From DSWT01 sp036845725 (lineage in GTDB: Bacteria > Chloroflexota > Anaerolineae > B4-G1 > SLSP01), in assembly GCA_036845725.1 (NCBI GenBank), contig DAIUDK010000004.1:1-64000 (forward strand): 64,000 bases of DNA, written 5' to 3'. Below the pieces are notes generated by a model, which saw nothing but the letters and a program-made list of their open reading frames with translations, was not told where the DNA came from and did no database searches. Made by a program: the position numbers and the translations under genes. Below, piece after piece: positions 24,045-32,053 of the stretch (position 1 is its first letter; each line of letters opens with the position of its first letter).

Positions 24045-25586
24045 ATGGACAACACAGTCATCATCACTGGCGAACATCTGACGATGGAAGACGTCGCCGC
24101 CGTTGCGGCGGGGGCGCGGGCGACGCTCGCTCCTTACGCGGCGGAGGCGATGGCGCGGTCGTGGGAGGGCGTGCAGACGCTCCTGGCGAACGGCGAGATT
24201 GCCTATGGCATCACGACGGGCTTTGGGGCGTTCAAGGGGCGCATCATCCCGCCGCACGAGGTGGCGTCGTTGCAGCGCAATCTGGTGTTGAGTCACGCGG
24301 CGGGCGTCGGTCCGGCGTTGGATGCGGAGACGGTGCGCGCGGTGATCGCGGTGCGCGTCAACACGTTGGCGATGGGATACTCCGGCATTCGCCCGCAGGT
24401 GGCGGAGGCGCTGCTGGCGCTGTTGAACGCCGGCATCGTGCCGGTGATTCCCGCCTACGGCTCGCTCGGCGCGAGCGGCGATCTGGCCCCGCTGGCGCAT
24501 CTGGCGTGCGTCCTCATCGGCGAGGGTGAGGCGTTCTACGACGGCGAACGGCTGCCCGGCGCGGAGGCGCTGCGGCGCGCCGGTCTCACGCCGGTCGCGC
24601 TCGGCGCGAAGGAGGGGCTGGCGCTCCTCAACGGCACGGCGGTCACGACGACGATTGGCACGTTGGTCACACTGCGCGCGGAGAACCTCGTCCGCGCCGC
24701 TGACATCGCGGGCGCGCTCTCGTTGGAGGCACTGCGCGGCACGGCAACGGCCTTCGATCCGCGCATCCACCTTGTCCGCCCGCACCCGCGCCAGGTGGAC
24801 GCCGCCGCTTACGTCCGTCGCTTGTTGGAAGGCAGCACGTTCGTCCGCCCGCACGATCCCCGCGATATTCAAGATGCCTACAGCCTACGCTGCATCCCGC
24901 AAGTCCACGGGGCGGTGCGCGACACGGTCGCCTACGCGCGCTGGGCGCTGGAAATCGAATTGAACGCCGTCACCGATAACCCGCTCATCTTCTTCGAGCC
25001 GGACGGGCATCCGGTAGTGCTCTCCGGCGGAAATTTCCACGCGGAGCCGGTGGGGCTGGCGCTGGATTACCTCAAGCTGGGGCTGGTGGATTTGGGCAAC
25101 ATCAGCGAGCGGCGCACGGCGCGGCTGGTGGACGAGGCGTTGAGTAATGGCTTGCCGCCGTTCCTCACGCGCCACGGCGGGCTGGAGAGCGGCTTTATGA
25201 TTGCGCAGTATACAGCGGCGGCGCTGGCCTCGGAGAACAAGGTGCTGGCGCATCCTTCGACTGCGGATACAATTCCTACATCGGCCAACACCGAGGATCA
25301 CGTGAGCATGGCGACGAACGCGGCGCACCACGCCCGCCAGGTGGTGGAGAACGTCGAGCGCATCATCGCTATCGAGCTGCTGGCGGCAGCGCAAGGCCTC
25401 GATTTCCGGCGCGCGCAATTGGGCGCGTCTGCCCGTCTGGGGCAGGGCACGGCTGCGGCCTACGCGTCGATCCGTGAGCGCGTGCCCTTCCTGGAACATG
25501 ACGCGCCGCTTTCCTCGCTCATCGAGGCGGTTCACGATCTGGTGGCAAGCGGGGCATTGGTGGCAGCGGTGGATTCTGGATTTTAG
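24045..25586 (+). CDS. hutH: Histidine ammonia-lyase
   Basis: Catalyses non-oxidative deamination of L-histidine to trans-urocanate. 513 residues from the ATG at 24045; a GTG at 24033 directly after the HIT stop is possible, but the ATG puts the MIO-forming Ala143-Ser144-Gly145 close to the canonical numbering. The motif YGSLGASGDLAPLAHL, the catalytic-loop YGITTGFGAF and the QDAYSLRCIPQVHG region (here IQDAYSLRC) are all intact. SENKVLAHPSTADTIPTSAN is the family signature near the C-terminus. None of the other hut genes (urocanase, imidazolonepropionase) is in the window, so the pathway is split or the enzyme serves another purpose. An aromatic lyase activity cannot be excluded. Confidence 0.94.
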   Translation: MDNTVIITGEHLTMEDVAAVAAGARATLAPYAAEAMARSWEGVQTLLANGEIAYGITTGFGAFKGRIIPPHEVASLQRNLVLSHAAGVGPALDAETVRAVIAVRVNTLAMGYSGIRPQVAEALLALLNAGIVPVIPAYGSLGASGDLAPLAHLACVLIGEGEAFYDGERLPGAEALRRAGLTPVALGAKEGLALLNGTAVTTTIGTLVTLRAENLVRAADIAGALSLEALRGTATAFDPRIHLVRPHPRQVDAAAYVRRLLEGSTFVRPHDPRDIQDAYSLRCIPQVHGAVRDTVAYARWALEIELNAVTDNPLIFFEPDGHPVVLSGGNFHAEPVGLALDYLKLGLVDLGNISERRTARLVDEALSNGLPPFLTRHGGLESGFMIAQYTAAALASENKVLAHPSTADTIPTSANTEDHVSMATNAAHHARQVVENVERIIAIELLAAAQGLDFRRAQLGASARLGQGTAAAYASIRERVPFLEHDAPLSSLIEAVHDLVASGALVAAVDSGF

Positions 25587-25655
25587 ATTTTGGATTTTAG
25601 ATGATCCGTTGGTGTATGTTGATTCGCTTATTCGCTCATTCGCTGATTCTTGATT
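25583..25655. repeat. Low-complexity patch (GATTTTAG and ATTCGCT units)
   Basis: GGATTTTAGATTTTGGATTT overlaps the hutH stop codon and is followed by CGCTTATTCGCTCATTCGCT and TGATTCTTGATTCATT. These are short direct repeats of two unit types, resembling the other patches in this window. Confidence 0.7.
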
Positions 25656-25659
25656 CATT

Positions 25660-26643
25660 ATGCGTGCATTAGTCACTGGCGCTACCGGCTGCGTCGGCGC
25701 GAACATCGTCGAGGCGCTACTGGCGCGTGGGTATGCTGTGCGGGCGCTGCGCCGGACTACCTCGGAGCTGGATGCGTTGGCGGGACTGGACCCGGAGTAC
25801 GCGACTGGCGATGTGCTGGACGAGGCGTCGCTACGCGCGGCGATGGCGGGCTGCGAACTGGTCTTCCACGCGGCGGCGGTCTCGCAATACTGGCGTAACG
25901 GGCCGGAGGCGATCTACGCGGCGAACGTCGCGGGGACGCGCAACGTGCTGCGGGCGGCGCTGGCGCAGGGCGTGCAGCGCGTCGTCTTCACTAGCTCGGT
26001 GGCGGCGCTCGGCGTCCCTACGCGGCGCGGGCAAGTCTTGGATGAGACCGCCACGTTCAATTTACGCCCGGCGCAGTTCCACTACGGGCACAGCAAGGTG
26101 TTGGCCGAAGCGGAGGCGCAGCGTGCCGTGGCGGAGGGACTGGATGTGGTGATCGTCAACCCGGTGTCGGTGATTGGGCAGCGCGACGTTCACTTTGTGG
26201 GCGGCGAAATCCTGTGGACGGCAAAGCGCGGGCTGCTCGTTGCCGCGCCGCCGGGCGGGATGGGTATCGTGTCGGCGCAGGCGACCGGCGAGGGGCATGT
26301 GTTGGCGGCGGAGCGGGGGCGCACCGGCGAGCGCTACATCCTCAACGGCGAGAACGTCTCACATCGCACGTTGATGGCGCTGGCGGCGAAGGTCGCGGGC
26401 GTGCGCCCGCCGTGTATCACCATCCCGCGCGTGTTAATGACGCCGCTGGCCGCGTTGGTGGATGTACTGAACCGCGTCCGCCGTGCAACGCCGCTCGTGG
26501 ATGGCAGCCAGTTGCACTTAAGTGCGCGTGACATGTATTTTGATGGCAGCAAAGCCGAACGCGAACTGGGCTTCGTTGGAGGTGCGGCGCAGGCATCGGT
26601 GGCAGAGGCCTGGGGGTGGTATTGTGAGCACGGTCTGCTATAA
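25660..26643 (+). CDS. Extended SDR, dihydroflavonol-4-reductase-like
   Basis: 327-residue NAD(P)-dependent oxidoreductase or epimerase. The N-terminal GATGCVGANI is the dinucleotide-binding motif, with VFTSSVAALG and YGHSK supplying the catalytic Ser, Tyr and Lys. NPVSVIGQRD and the short C-terminal domain fit the dihydroflavonol-reductase/3-beta-hydroxysteroid branch, often linked in bacteria to terpenoid or hopanoid-related modification. The substrate is unknown. The ribosome binding site is poor because the gap is repeat sequence. The gene is not closely coupled to neighbours: 73 bases follow hutH and 74 precede the TPR gene. Confidence 0.85.
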   Translation: MRALVTGATGCVGANIVEALLARGYAVRALRRTTSELDALAGLDPEYATGDVLDEASLRAAMAGCELVFHAAAVSQYWRNGPEAIYAANVAGTRNVLRAALAQGVQRVVFTSSVAALGVPTRRGQVLDETATFNLRPAQFHYGHSKVLAEAEAQRAVAEGLDVVIVNPVSVIGQRDVHFVGGEILWTAKRGLLVAAPPGGMGIVSAQATGEGHVLAAERGRTGERYILNGENVSHRTLMALAAKVAGVRPPCITIPRVLMTPLAALVDVLNRVRRATPLVDGSQLHLSARDMYFDGSKAERELGFVGGAAQASVAEAWGWYCEHGLL

Positions 26644-26717
26644 GGTGAGTGCGTTGATGTATCTGAAATCTCCTTACCCGTTTGCTGTTTACCGTCTACC
26701 GATGAAGGGGTACGGTC

Positions 26718-28241
26718 TTGCATCTAAAATCCGACCGTGACCTGTACCGCCGCCGCAGACGCATCCCTTGGCTACGCCTGTTGATGCTGCTCGCGTTGAT
26801 CGGGGCGGGCGTTTACGTGGTCAACACCATTATGGACGTGATGCAGGAGCGGCCTGGCGGAGGAGTGGCGTATGCGCCAACGCCCATACCCTCACCGACG
26901 CCCACACCCTCGCCTGCCATTTACGTCGCCAGGGCTGAAGACGCTTACTGGGCCGGCGACGTGGAAACGGCCATCGACGCCTACCAACGCGCGTTGGACA
27001 TCGAGCCGAACCAATTCGACCTGTATGTGGCGTTGTCGCGATTGCTGACGTTTCAAGCGCAGCCAGAGCGCGGCCTGGATATGGCCCGCGAGGCGTTGCG
27101 TCGCCAGCCGGAAAGTGCCCAGGCATGGGCGGTGTTGTGCCTGGCCTACGATTGGATTGGAATGCCAAAGGATGCCGTGTCGGCGTGCGAGAAAGCCATC
27201 TCGTTCGATCCCACCCTGCCGGAGGCCTATGCCTATCTGGCCGAAGCCTATATCGACACCGGGAATTGGTATGCGGCGAATAGCACCATCGCTACGGCGG
27301 TGGAACTAGGCGAGAACAACATCGATGTGCTGCGCAATCGCGCTTACGTGCTGGAGACGCAGGGAAATTACTACGGCGCGATTGGTGCGTACCGTGAGGC
27401 GTTGGAGCTTCACGATAAGTTGGTTCACCTGCACATGGCGATTGGCCGCAATGCCAACGCGCTTGGCAATTGGACGTTGGCCGTGCAGGCATATACCGAT
27501 GCTGTGGAGGCCGATCCGAATCACGTTCCGGCCCTCGCGCGTCTGGGACTACTGCTTTTGCTTACCGGCGACTACAACAAGGCGGAGGCGCATCTCATCA
27601 AAGCGATCAAGCTTGATCCCACGTTTAGCGATGCCTACGCCCATTTGGGAACGCTCTATTTTCAGCAACGCAACTACGAGGACGCCATCGAGAATCTAAA
27701 ACTCGCCGTTCGTTACGGCGAAGCGCGTTCTCGCCGGCGGACGGTTTACCTCGTCATCACGATGGAGGATACTAATGCAGTCGGGGCAGAGCCGGATGGA
27801 ATGGAAGTGGCACGGGCGGAGTTCGTTCACCCGTTCGATTTCGAAGCACCGCTGCGCGGGATGATTGAGGGCGGTATGGTCGGGACCGACATCGCAGGGC
27901 AAATCCGCTTCGATGTGATGAGTGGCCGGTATGCGATGGAGATGCAGGGATTGCCGCCAGCGCCTGCCGGAAAAATCTACGTGGGCTGGTTTCTGTCGTT
28001 ACGCTCGTTGGAACGCCAACTCGTGCGCACCGAGGCGCTATTCCCCGCGCCAAATGGGCGGTTGCAAGCCTCTGGGGATATTGGGCGGGTAGGTGGCCTG
28101 TCGATTGAGACATATTACACGCTGGCATTGTCCTACTATCTGTTGGATCAATGCAGCGAGGCGATGCCCTATATCGACGCTGCATTGCGCATTGACCCTG
28201 GAGATGCAAACGCGCTCCAGACGCGGCAACTGTGCCAGTAG
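26718..28241 (+). CDS. Membrane-anchored TPR protein
   Basis: 507 residues starting at TTG (26718) with AAGGGG seven bases before; no ATG lies nearby. A basic N-terminus (DLYRRRRR) and one transmembrane helix (about 20-39) leave the rest outside or in the periplasm-like space. A Pro/Thr linker follows, then at least seven tetratricopeptide units (about 70-340; for example DAYQRALDIEPNQFDLYVAL). A beta-rich insert near residues 380-455 (IRFDVMSGRYAMEMQGLPP, GKIYVGWFL) resembles the anti-sigma-K-type fold. A final TPR closes the chain (AMPYIDAALRIDPGDANAL). A scaffolding role is likely; the partner is unknown. The upstream gap contains TTTACCGTCTACC, a unit also found inside the next gene. Confidence 0.8.
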   Translation: MHLKSDRDLYRRRRRIPWLRLLMLLALIGAGVYVVNTIMDVMQERPGGGVAYAPTPIPSPTPTPSPAIYVARAEDAYWAGDVETAIDAYQRALDIEPNQFDLYVALSRLLTFQAQPERGLDMAREALRRQPESAQAWAVLCLAYDWIGMPKDAVSACEKAISFDPTLPEAYAYLAEAYIDTGNWYAANSTIATAVELGENNIDVLRNRAYVLETQGNYYGAIGAYREALELHDKLVHLHMAIGRNANALGNWTLAVQAYTDAVEADPNHVPALARLGLLLLLTGDYNKAEAHLIKAIKLDPTFSDAYAHLGTLYFQQRNYEDAIENLKLAVRYGEARSRRRTVYLVITMEDTNAVGAEPDGMEVARAEFVHPFDFEAPLRGMIEGGMVGTDIAGQIRFDVMSGRYAMEMQGLPPAPAGKIYVGWFLSLRSLERQLVRTEALFPAPNGRLQASGDIGRVGGLSIETYYTLALSYYLLDQCSEAMPYIDAALRIDPGDANALQTRQLCQ

Positions 28242-28261
28242 GGAATGGCGATTGATGAGGA

Positions 28262-28326
28262 TGCCTGTCACGAAGACGCAAAGACACGAAGTGGGCGTGC
28301 ATTTTCCTCTGTGGCTTCGTGGCTTC
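28262..28326. repeat. Inverted low-complexity patch (CACGAAG / CTTCGTG)
   Basis: CACGAAGACGCAAAGACACG is followed 30 bases on by TGTGGCTTCGTGGCTTCATG, its approximate inverse. It fills the gap before the YfhO-like gene, which is why an upstream in-frame ATG at 28255 or 28261 is not favoured as the start. Confidence 0.7.
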
Positions 28327-31056
28327 ATGGTTTATTCTTGGAGATACATACCATATCTCTTGATGCTATTCGGCGTGCTGTTCCTCTATCGCCGGTTGTT
28401 GGCCGGGTGGGTGTTGGCCGGCGGCGATTTGCAGACGTATTTCTTCCCCTATTGGACTGCTGCCGCGCGTGCTTTCCAGGCAGGGCGATTGCCGTTGTGG
28501 AATCCCGATCTGTTTGCGGGCGCGCCGCTGCTCGCCAACTCCCAGGCGGGCGTTTTCTATCCCCTCAACTGGCCGTTGTGGTTGCTCTCCGGTCCTTCCC
28601 TGGCGGGGATGGCGCGCACCTTGCATGGGAGCGTGCTGTTGCACCTGGGTCTGGCTGCGGTGAATGCTGCCATCCTCGCGCGCCGTCTGGGGTTAAGCCC
28701 GTGGAGCGCGGCACTGAGCGGTTTGTTGTACGCCGGAAGCGGTTACCTGGGCGTCCACGTGGAACATCTCAACCAGTTGCAGGGATTGGCGTGGCTGCCG
28801 TTGGTTCTTTTGGTAGACGGTAGACAGCAGACGGTAGACGGGGGGAGAGAGGGAGAGAGGGAGAGGGGAAGAATGGGGTGGCCTTCGCCGGTGAGCGTGG
28901 GGGCACTGGCGATGATTGTGCTGGCGGGACACACGCAGATGGCGTTTATAGCGGTGGTGGGCTTGGTGATGTGGGTTGTGGCGTGCGAGTTGCGAGTTAG
29001 CAGTCGGCAATCAGCGGTCAGCGGTCAGCAGTTAGAAGTTAGCAGTCAGAAACCAGAGGCGAGTATAGAGCATCCAGCATCACGCCGCCAATCGAATGTT
29101 GTTTCGCGTCTCGCCCCCTGTCTATTGTCTACCGTCTACCGTCTACTTCCCTTTGCTATCGCCGGCTTGATCGCGGCGGCGCAACTGCTGCCTACAATCG
29201 AACTATCACGCTATTCGATGCGCAGCGGGGGATTGCCGTGGCGCGAAGCGGTCTCGTTCTCCGTGCGACCGTGGGAACTGCTGCGCGCGCTCGTTCCGCC
29301 GTATGTTACCGCGTTGTTGTTGCCTGAAGCCGTGGCCTACATCGGCCTGACCGGGATGGCGCTGGCGGTGTGGGGGGCGTGGCGCGTGTTGCGTGCTCGC
29401 GGAGCGTACAGCTTGGCTTTGATCCTGTTAGGCGGGGTGGGGATATTCTGCGCGTTGGGCGGCTTCAATCCGCTCTATCTGGCGGCAGTGCGACTGGGTG
29501 TACCGGGATTCGTCCACTTCCGCGCGCCGGTGCGCTTTCTCGCGCTGTATGTGCTCGCGGCGGCATTGCTGGCAGGCATAGGCCTTGATTCGCTATTCAC
29601 CACAGAGACACAGGGAAGGACTGATAAAAATTCCCGTGTCCTTGTGATGAAACTTGCCCCGCTGGCATTGATCGGCCTGGTCTGCGCGGAACTGCTGTGG
29701 GCCGCCGAGCGGATGCCGCATGCCGACGCCACAGCACCCCGCGCCTACACCGATCTCCGCCCGGCGACGGCACATCTTGTCGCCGCGACGTCCGCTGCGA
29801 AAGCGCAGGGCGAACCGCCGGGACGCTTCCTCAGTATCACGCCCACGCTTTTCGAGGCGGGTGACGAGGCCGCCATAGAGGCGGTGTATGGCGCTACACT
29901 ATCCCCTGATGCGCTCTGGGCCTACCAAGTGGCCGTCAAACAGCGGGAAGTGTTGGCGCCTAACCTGTCGCTGGCCTTCGAAGTCCCAGCCGTGGATGGC
30001 TACGACGGCGGCCTGCTTCCGCTGCGCCACTACGTCGCTTTCTCGCGGCTCTTTTTGCCTGAAGGGACGCTCGATGGCCGTTTGCGCGAGAACCTCACGG
30101 CGATTCCCGAAGGACGCTGGCTTTCGCTGCTTGGTGTGCGCTTTCTGATGACCGACAAAACTGGCGACCTCTGGGTCGATAGTGTGTTCTACGACCGCCA
30201 ATTCCAGCCGTACCTGGAAGCCGGGAAGACATTTACCTTTGCCTGGCTGCCGGGAGATTTCGAGGCAGATACGCTCGGCTGGCTGTACACCGGGGAAGGG
30301 GAGGTGCAGGTCACATTCGCAGATGGCAACACGCGCAGATTTTCCTTGCCGCTGCAAGAGACTGCCGATGTTGCCTATCGCTTGTCGTTGGGGACAGCGT
30401 CGCCGCCGGGTGTGCTCACCGTGCGAGCCGCCTCCGGTGGCCTGAAGTTGATCGGCGCGAGCCTGATCGATGGGCGCACTGGCGCGTTCTACCCCCTGGT
30501 GCTCTCTGAGGACTTTCGGTTGGTTCATTCTGGCGATGTCAAAGTCTACGAGAATCTGCAGGTTTTCCCGCGTGCCTTCCTGGTGCGGGACGTGCAGTGT
30601 GTCGCCTCGGACGATGCGGCGCTGGTTGTGTTGGCTGATCCGGCTTTCGACCCGGGGGCACAGGCTGTTATCACAGACTGCGTGGGCTGGGCAAAAGAGA
30701 CGCCGGTGGACGCAGCGACTGGTTCGGCAACTGTGGTGGAATACACACCGGAGCGCGTCGTCGTTGACGTGGTGGCCGATGCACCCGCGTTGATCGTCCT
30801 GGCGGATGTGTGGTATCCGGGGTGGCAGGCGACGGCTCAACCGCTGTCTCACGGGAACGGCGTCGCCGCGCGTACCAATGTGCTGCGCACCGACTTGCTT
30901 TTGCGGGGCGTGCGGGTGGAACCCGGATCGTGGCGTGTCATCTTCACCTATCGCTCGACGTTGCTGGCTGTGGGGATAGGACTGAGCGTATTAGGAATAA
31001 TGGCACTAATTGTTTACACTTATTCTAGTTGTGTTATTGTCCGTACAAGGATATAA
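28327..31056 (+). CDS. YfhO-like polytopic membrane protein
   Basis: About 909 residues from the ATG at 28327 (MVYSWRYIPYLLMLFGV); the start is uncertain because the upstream sequence is repeat. Roughly a dozen hydrophobic helices in the N-terminal two thirds are followed by a large extracytoplasmic domain and a final helix at the C-terminus. The segment LPLWNPDLFAGAPLLANSQA and the loop AGVFYPLNWPLWLL are typical of the YfhO family, whose members support glycosylation of wall or membrane polymers. Three stretches of short repeat DNA lie inside the coding region (28811-29149 and 29598-29655) and are translated into hydrophilic loops such as VDGRQQTVDGGREGERERGR without breaking the frame. They probably lie between helices and may be tolerated insertions. 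Confidence 0.82.
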   Translation: MVYSWRYIPYLLMLFGVLFLYRRLLAGWVLAGGDLQTYFFPYWTAAARAFQAGRLPLWNPDLFAGAPLLANSQAGVFYPLNWPLWLLSGPSLAGMARTLHGSVLLHLGLAAVNAAILARRLGLSPWSAALSGLLYAGSGYLGVHVEHLNQLQGLAWLPLVLLVDGRQQTVDGGREGERERGRMGWPSPVSVGALAMIVLAGHTQMAFIAVVGLVMWVVACELRVSSRQSAVSGQQLEVSSQKPEASIEHPASRRQSNVVSRLAPCLLSTVYRLLPFAIAGLIAAAQLLPTIELSRYSMRSGGLPWREAVSFSVRPWELLRALVPPYVTALLLPEAVAYIGLTGMALAVWGAWRVLRARGAYSLALILLGGVGIFCALGGFNPLYLAAVRLGVPGFVHFRAPVRFLALYVLAAALLAGIGLDSLFTTETQGRTDKNSRVLVMKLAPLALIGLVCAELLWAAERMPHADATAPRAYTDLRPATAHLVAATSAAKAQGEPPGRFLSITPTLFEAGDEAAIEAVYGATLSPDALWAYQVAVKQREVLAPNLSLAFEVPAVDGYDGGLLPLRHYVAFSRLFLPEGTLDGRLRENLTAIPEGRWLSLLGVRFLMTDKTGDLWVDSVFYDRQFQPYLEAGKTFTFAWLPGDFEADTLGWLYTGEGEVQVTFADGNTRRFSLPLQETADVAYRLSLGTASPPGVLTVRAASGGLKLIGASLIDGRTGAFYPLVLSEDFRLVHSGDVKVYENLQVFPRAFLVRDVQCVASDDAALVVLADPAFDPGAQAVITDCVGWAKETPVDAATGSATVVEYTPERVVVDVVADAPALIVLADVWYPGWQATAQPLSHGNGVAARTNVLRTDLLLRGVRVEPGSWRVIFTYRSTLLAVGIGLSVLGIMALIVYTYSSCVIVRTRI
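28811..29149. repeat. Inverted short-repeat patches inside the YfhO-like gene
   Basis: The left patch is GTAGACGGTAGACAGCAGAC plus purine-rich GAGAGAGGGAGAGAGGGAGA. The right patch, near 29118-29149, is its inverse (TTGTCTACCGTCTACCGTCT). Between them, 28985-29060 holds AGTCGGCAATCAGCGGTCAG and related units. Real membrane-protein sequence (VLAGHTQMAFIAVVGLVM) separates the patches, so two independent insertions in adjacent loops are likely. Confidence 0.8.
29598..29655. repeat. Third short inverted patch inside the YfhO-like gene
   Basis: CACAGAGACACAGGGAAGGA is followed by TTCCCGTGTCCTTGTG, a near-perfect inverse separated by about 13 bases. It encodes the polar loop TTETQGRTDKNSR between hydrophobic segments. 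Confidence 0.65.
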
Positions 31057-31123
31057 TTGGATAAACAAATCTGTGTTGTAAGTTGTTGTGCTCTTTGCCA
31101 TAAACATTATGTTGGTTGCACCG

Positions 31124-31152
31124 TTGGTTAACATTTTTCAAACATTAACCAA
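31124..31152. promoter_or_regulatory. Operator-like inverted repeat before the sensory array
   Basis: TTGGTTAA (31124-31131) and TTAACCAA (31145-31152) are exact inverses separated by 13 bases, and an extra GTTGGTT lies at 31111. The repeat is about 20 bases upstream of the probable -35 region in the only sizeable gap ahead of the array (31057-31226). It may bind a regulator that controls the whole cluster; none is encoded next to it. Confidence 0.5.
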
Positions 31153-31169
31153 ACGTTTATCATTGAAGT

Positions 31170-31198
31170 GACTTTATAAAACCCTTTCATGCTATAAT
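31170..31198 (+). promoter_or_regulatory. Extended -10 promoter of the sensory array
   Basis: TGCTATAAT at 31190-31198 is an extended -10 element in an AT-rich stretch. The -35 (near GACTTT at 31170) is weak. The start codon is 29 bases downstream with AGAGGTGG as ribosome site. No comparable promoter was noticed within the following 32 kb, where most gene gaps are under 50 bases. Confidence 0.6.
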
Positions 31199-31226
31199 TA
31201 AGCAGTAACCATATACAGAGGTGGAC

Positions 31227-31604
31227 ATGGGTGCAAAAATTCTATATATTGAAGATAACCCCGGGAATCGTACATTAGTGCAGCGCATTCTTATGGTTGA
31301 AGACTATGACGTTTTTGAGGCTGAGGATGGGCCTACGGGGATCGAGATCGCTCTGCAGGAAAAGCCAGACCTTATTCTTATGGATATGAATCTTCCTGAT
31401 TTGGATGGGTATGAACTGACGCGGCGTATGCGGGCCATTCCCGAGTTGGCGCATATTCCCATCATCGCGATGACGGCCAATGTGATGCAGGGCGACCGTG
31501 AAAAGACCTTGGATGCTGGGTGCAGCGGCTACATTCCTAAGCCCATTGATGTTGACGAGCTTCCAGGTCAAATCGCGCGTTTTCTCAAGATGAAGGGAGT
31601 TTAG
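31227..31604 (+). CDS. Single-domain response regulator (receiver 1)
   Basis: 125 residues, one CheY-like receiver and nothing else. The acidic pocket is LYIEDNPGN, the phospho-acceptor is Asp53 in LILMDMNLPD, and the switch Thr is in IIAMTANVM. Lys lies in YIPKPID. The sequence is close to DivK-type or phosphorelay receivers (PIDVDEL). The ATG at 31227 is preferred over a GTG at 31221 because AGAGGTGG is correctly spaced from it. It is first in the array operon and is a candidate shared phosphate acceptor for the kinase at 32038. Confidence 0.94.
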   Translation: MGAKILYIEDNPGNRTLVQRILMVEDYDVFEAEDGPTGIEIALQEKPDLILMDMNLPDLDGYELTRRMRAIPELAHIPIIAMTANVMQGDREKTLDAGCSGYIPKPIDVDELPGQIARFLKMKGV

Positions 31605-31633
31605 TCACTAGGCTAAACCCTGAGAAATTAGTT

Positions 31634-32053
31634 ATGAAGTGGAAACCAATTCCCCCATCGAATGCCGTCATCCTGATTGTTGAGGATAACCTCAACAATT
31701 TTATCTTGATGACCCGACTGTTGGCCTTTTTGGGTGTCAAGAAGTGTGAATGGAAGGCTTCGGGGTGGAAGGTGTTAGAGTTTGCCGAGACGTTGGGTAA
31801 TATTGATTTGATCTTGATGGACATTGCTTTACCTGATGCGGACGGTTTTGAATCCTTAGCCTCGTTGCGTTCGCATCCTCGTTTTCAAAATGTGCCGATT
31901 GTGGCGGTAACGGCTGATATATCGTTGAAGAATGTGGCCCGGGCGCGTGAAGCCGGGTTTGATGGTTTTATTGGCAAACCCCTGGATCCAGATCGTTTCC
32001 CTGAACAGGTCCGGCGGGTTTTACAGGGTGAGGAGGTATGGGAACGGGAATAG
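31634..32053 (+). CDS. Single-domain response regulator (receiver 2)
   Basis: 139 residues. The receiver has acidic residues in LIVEDNLNNF, phospho-acceptor Asp63 in LILMDIALPD, VAVTADI with the switch Thr, and Lys in FIGKPLDPD. There is no output domain. It lies 29 bases after receiver 1 and its last 16 bases overlap the histidine kinase gene, so the kinase and this receiver are translationally coupled. The two receivers are clearly related but not recent duplicates. Confidence 0.93.
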   Translation: MKWKPIPPSNAVILIVEDNLNNFILMTRLLAFLGVKKCEWKASGWKVLEFAETLGNIDLILMDIALPDADGFESLASLRSHPRFQNVPIVAVTADISLKNVARAREAGFDGFIGKPLDPDRFPEQVRRVLQGEEVWERE

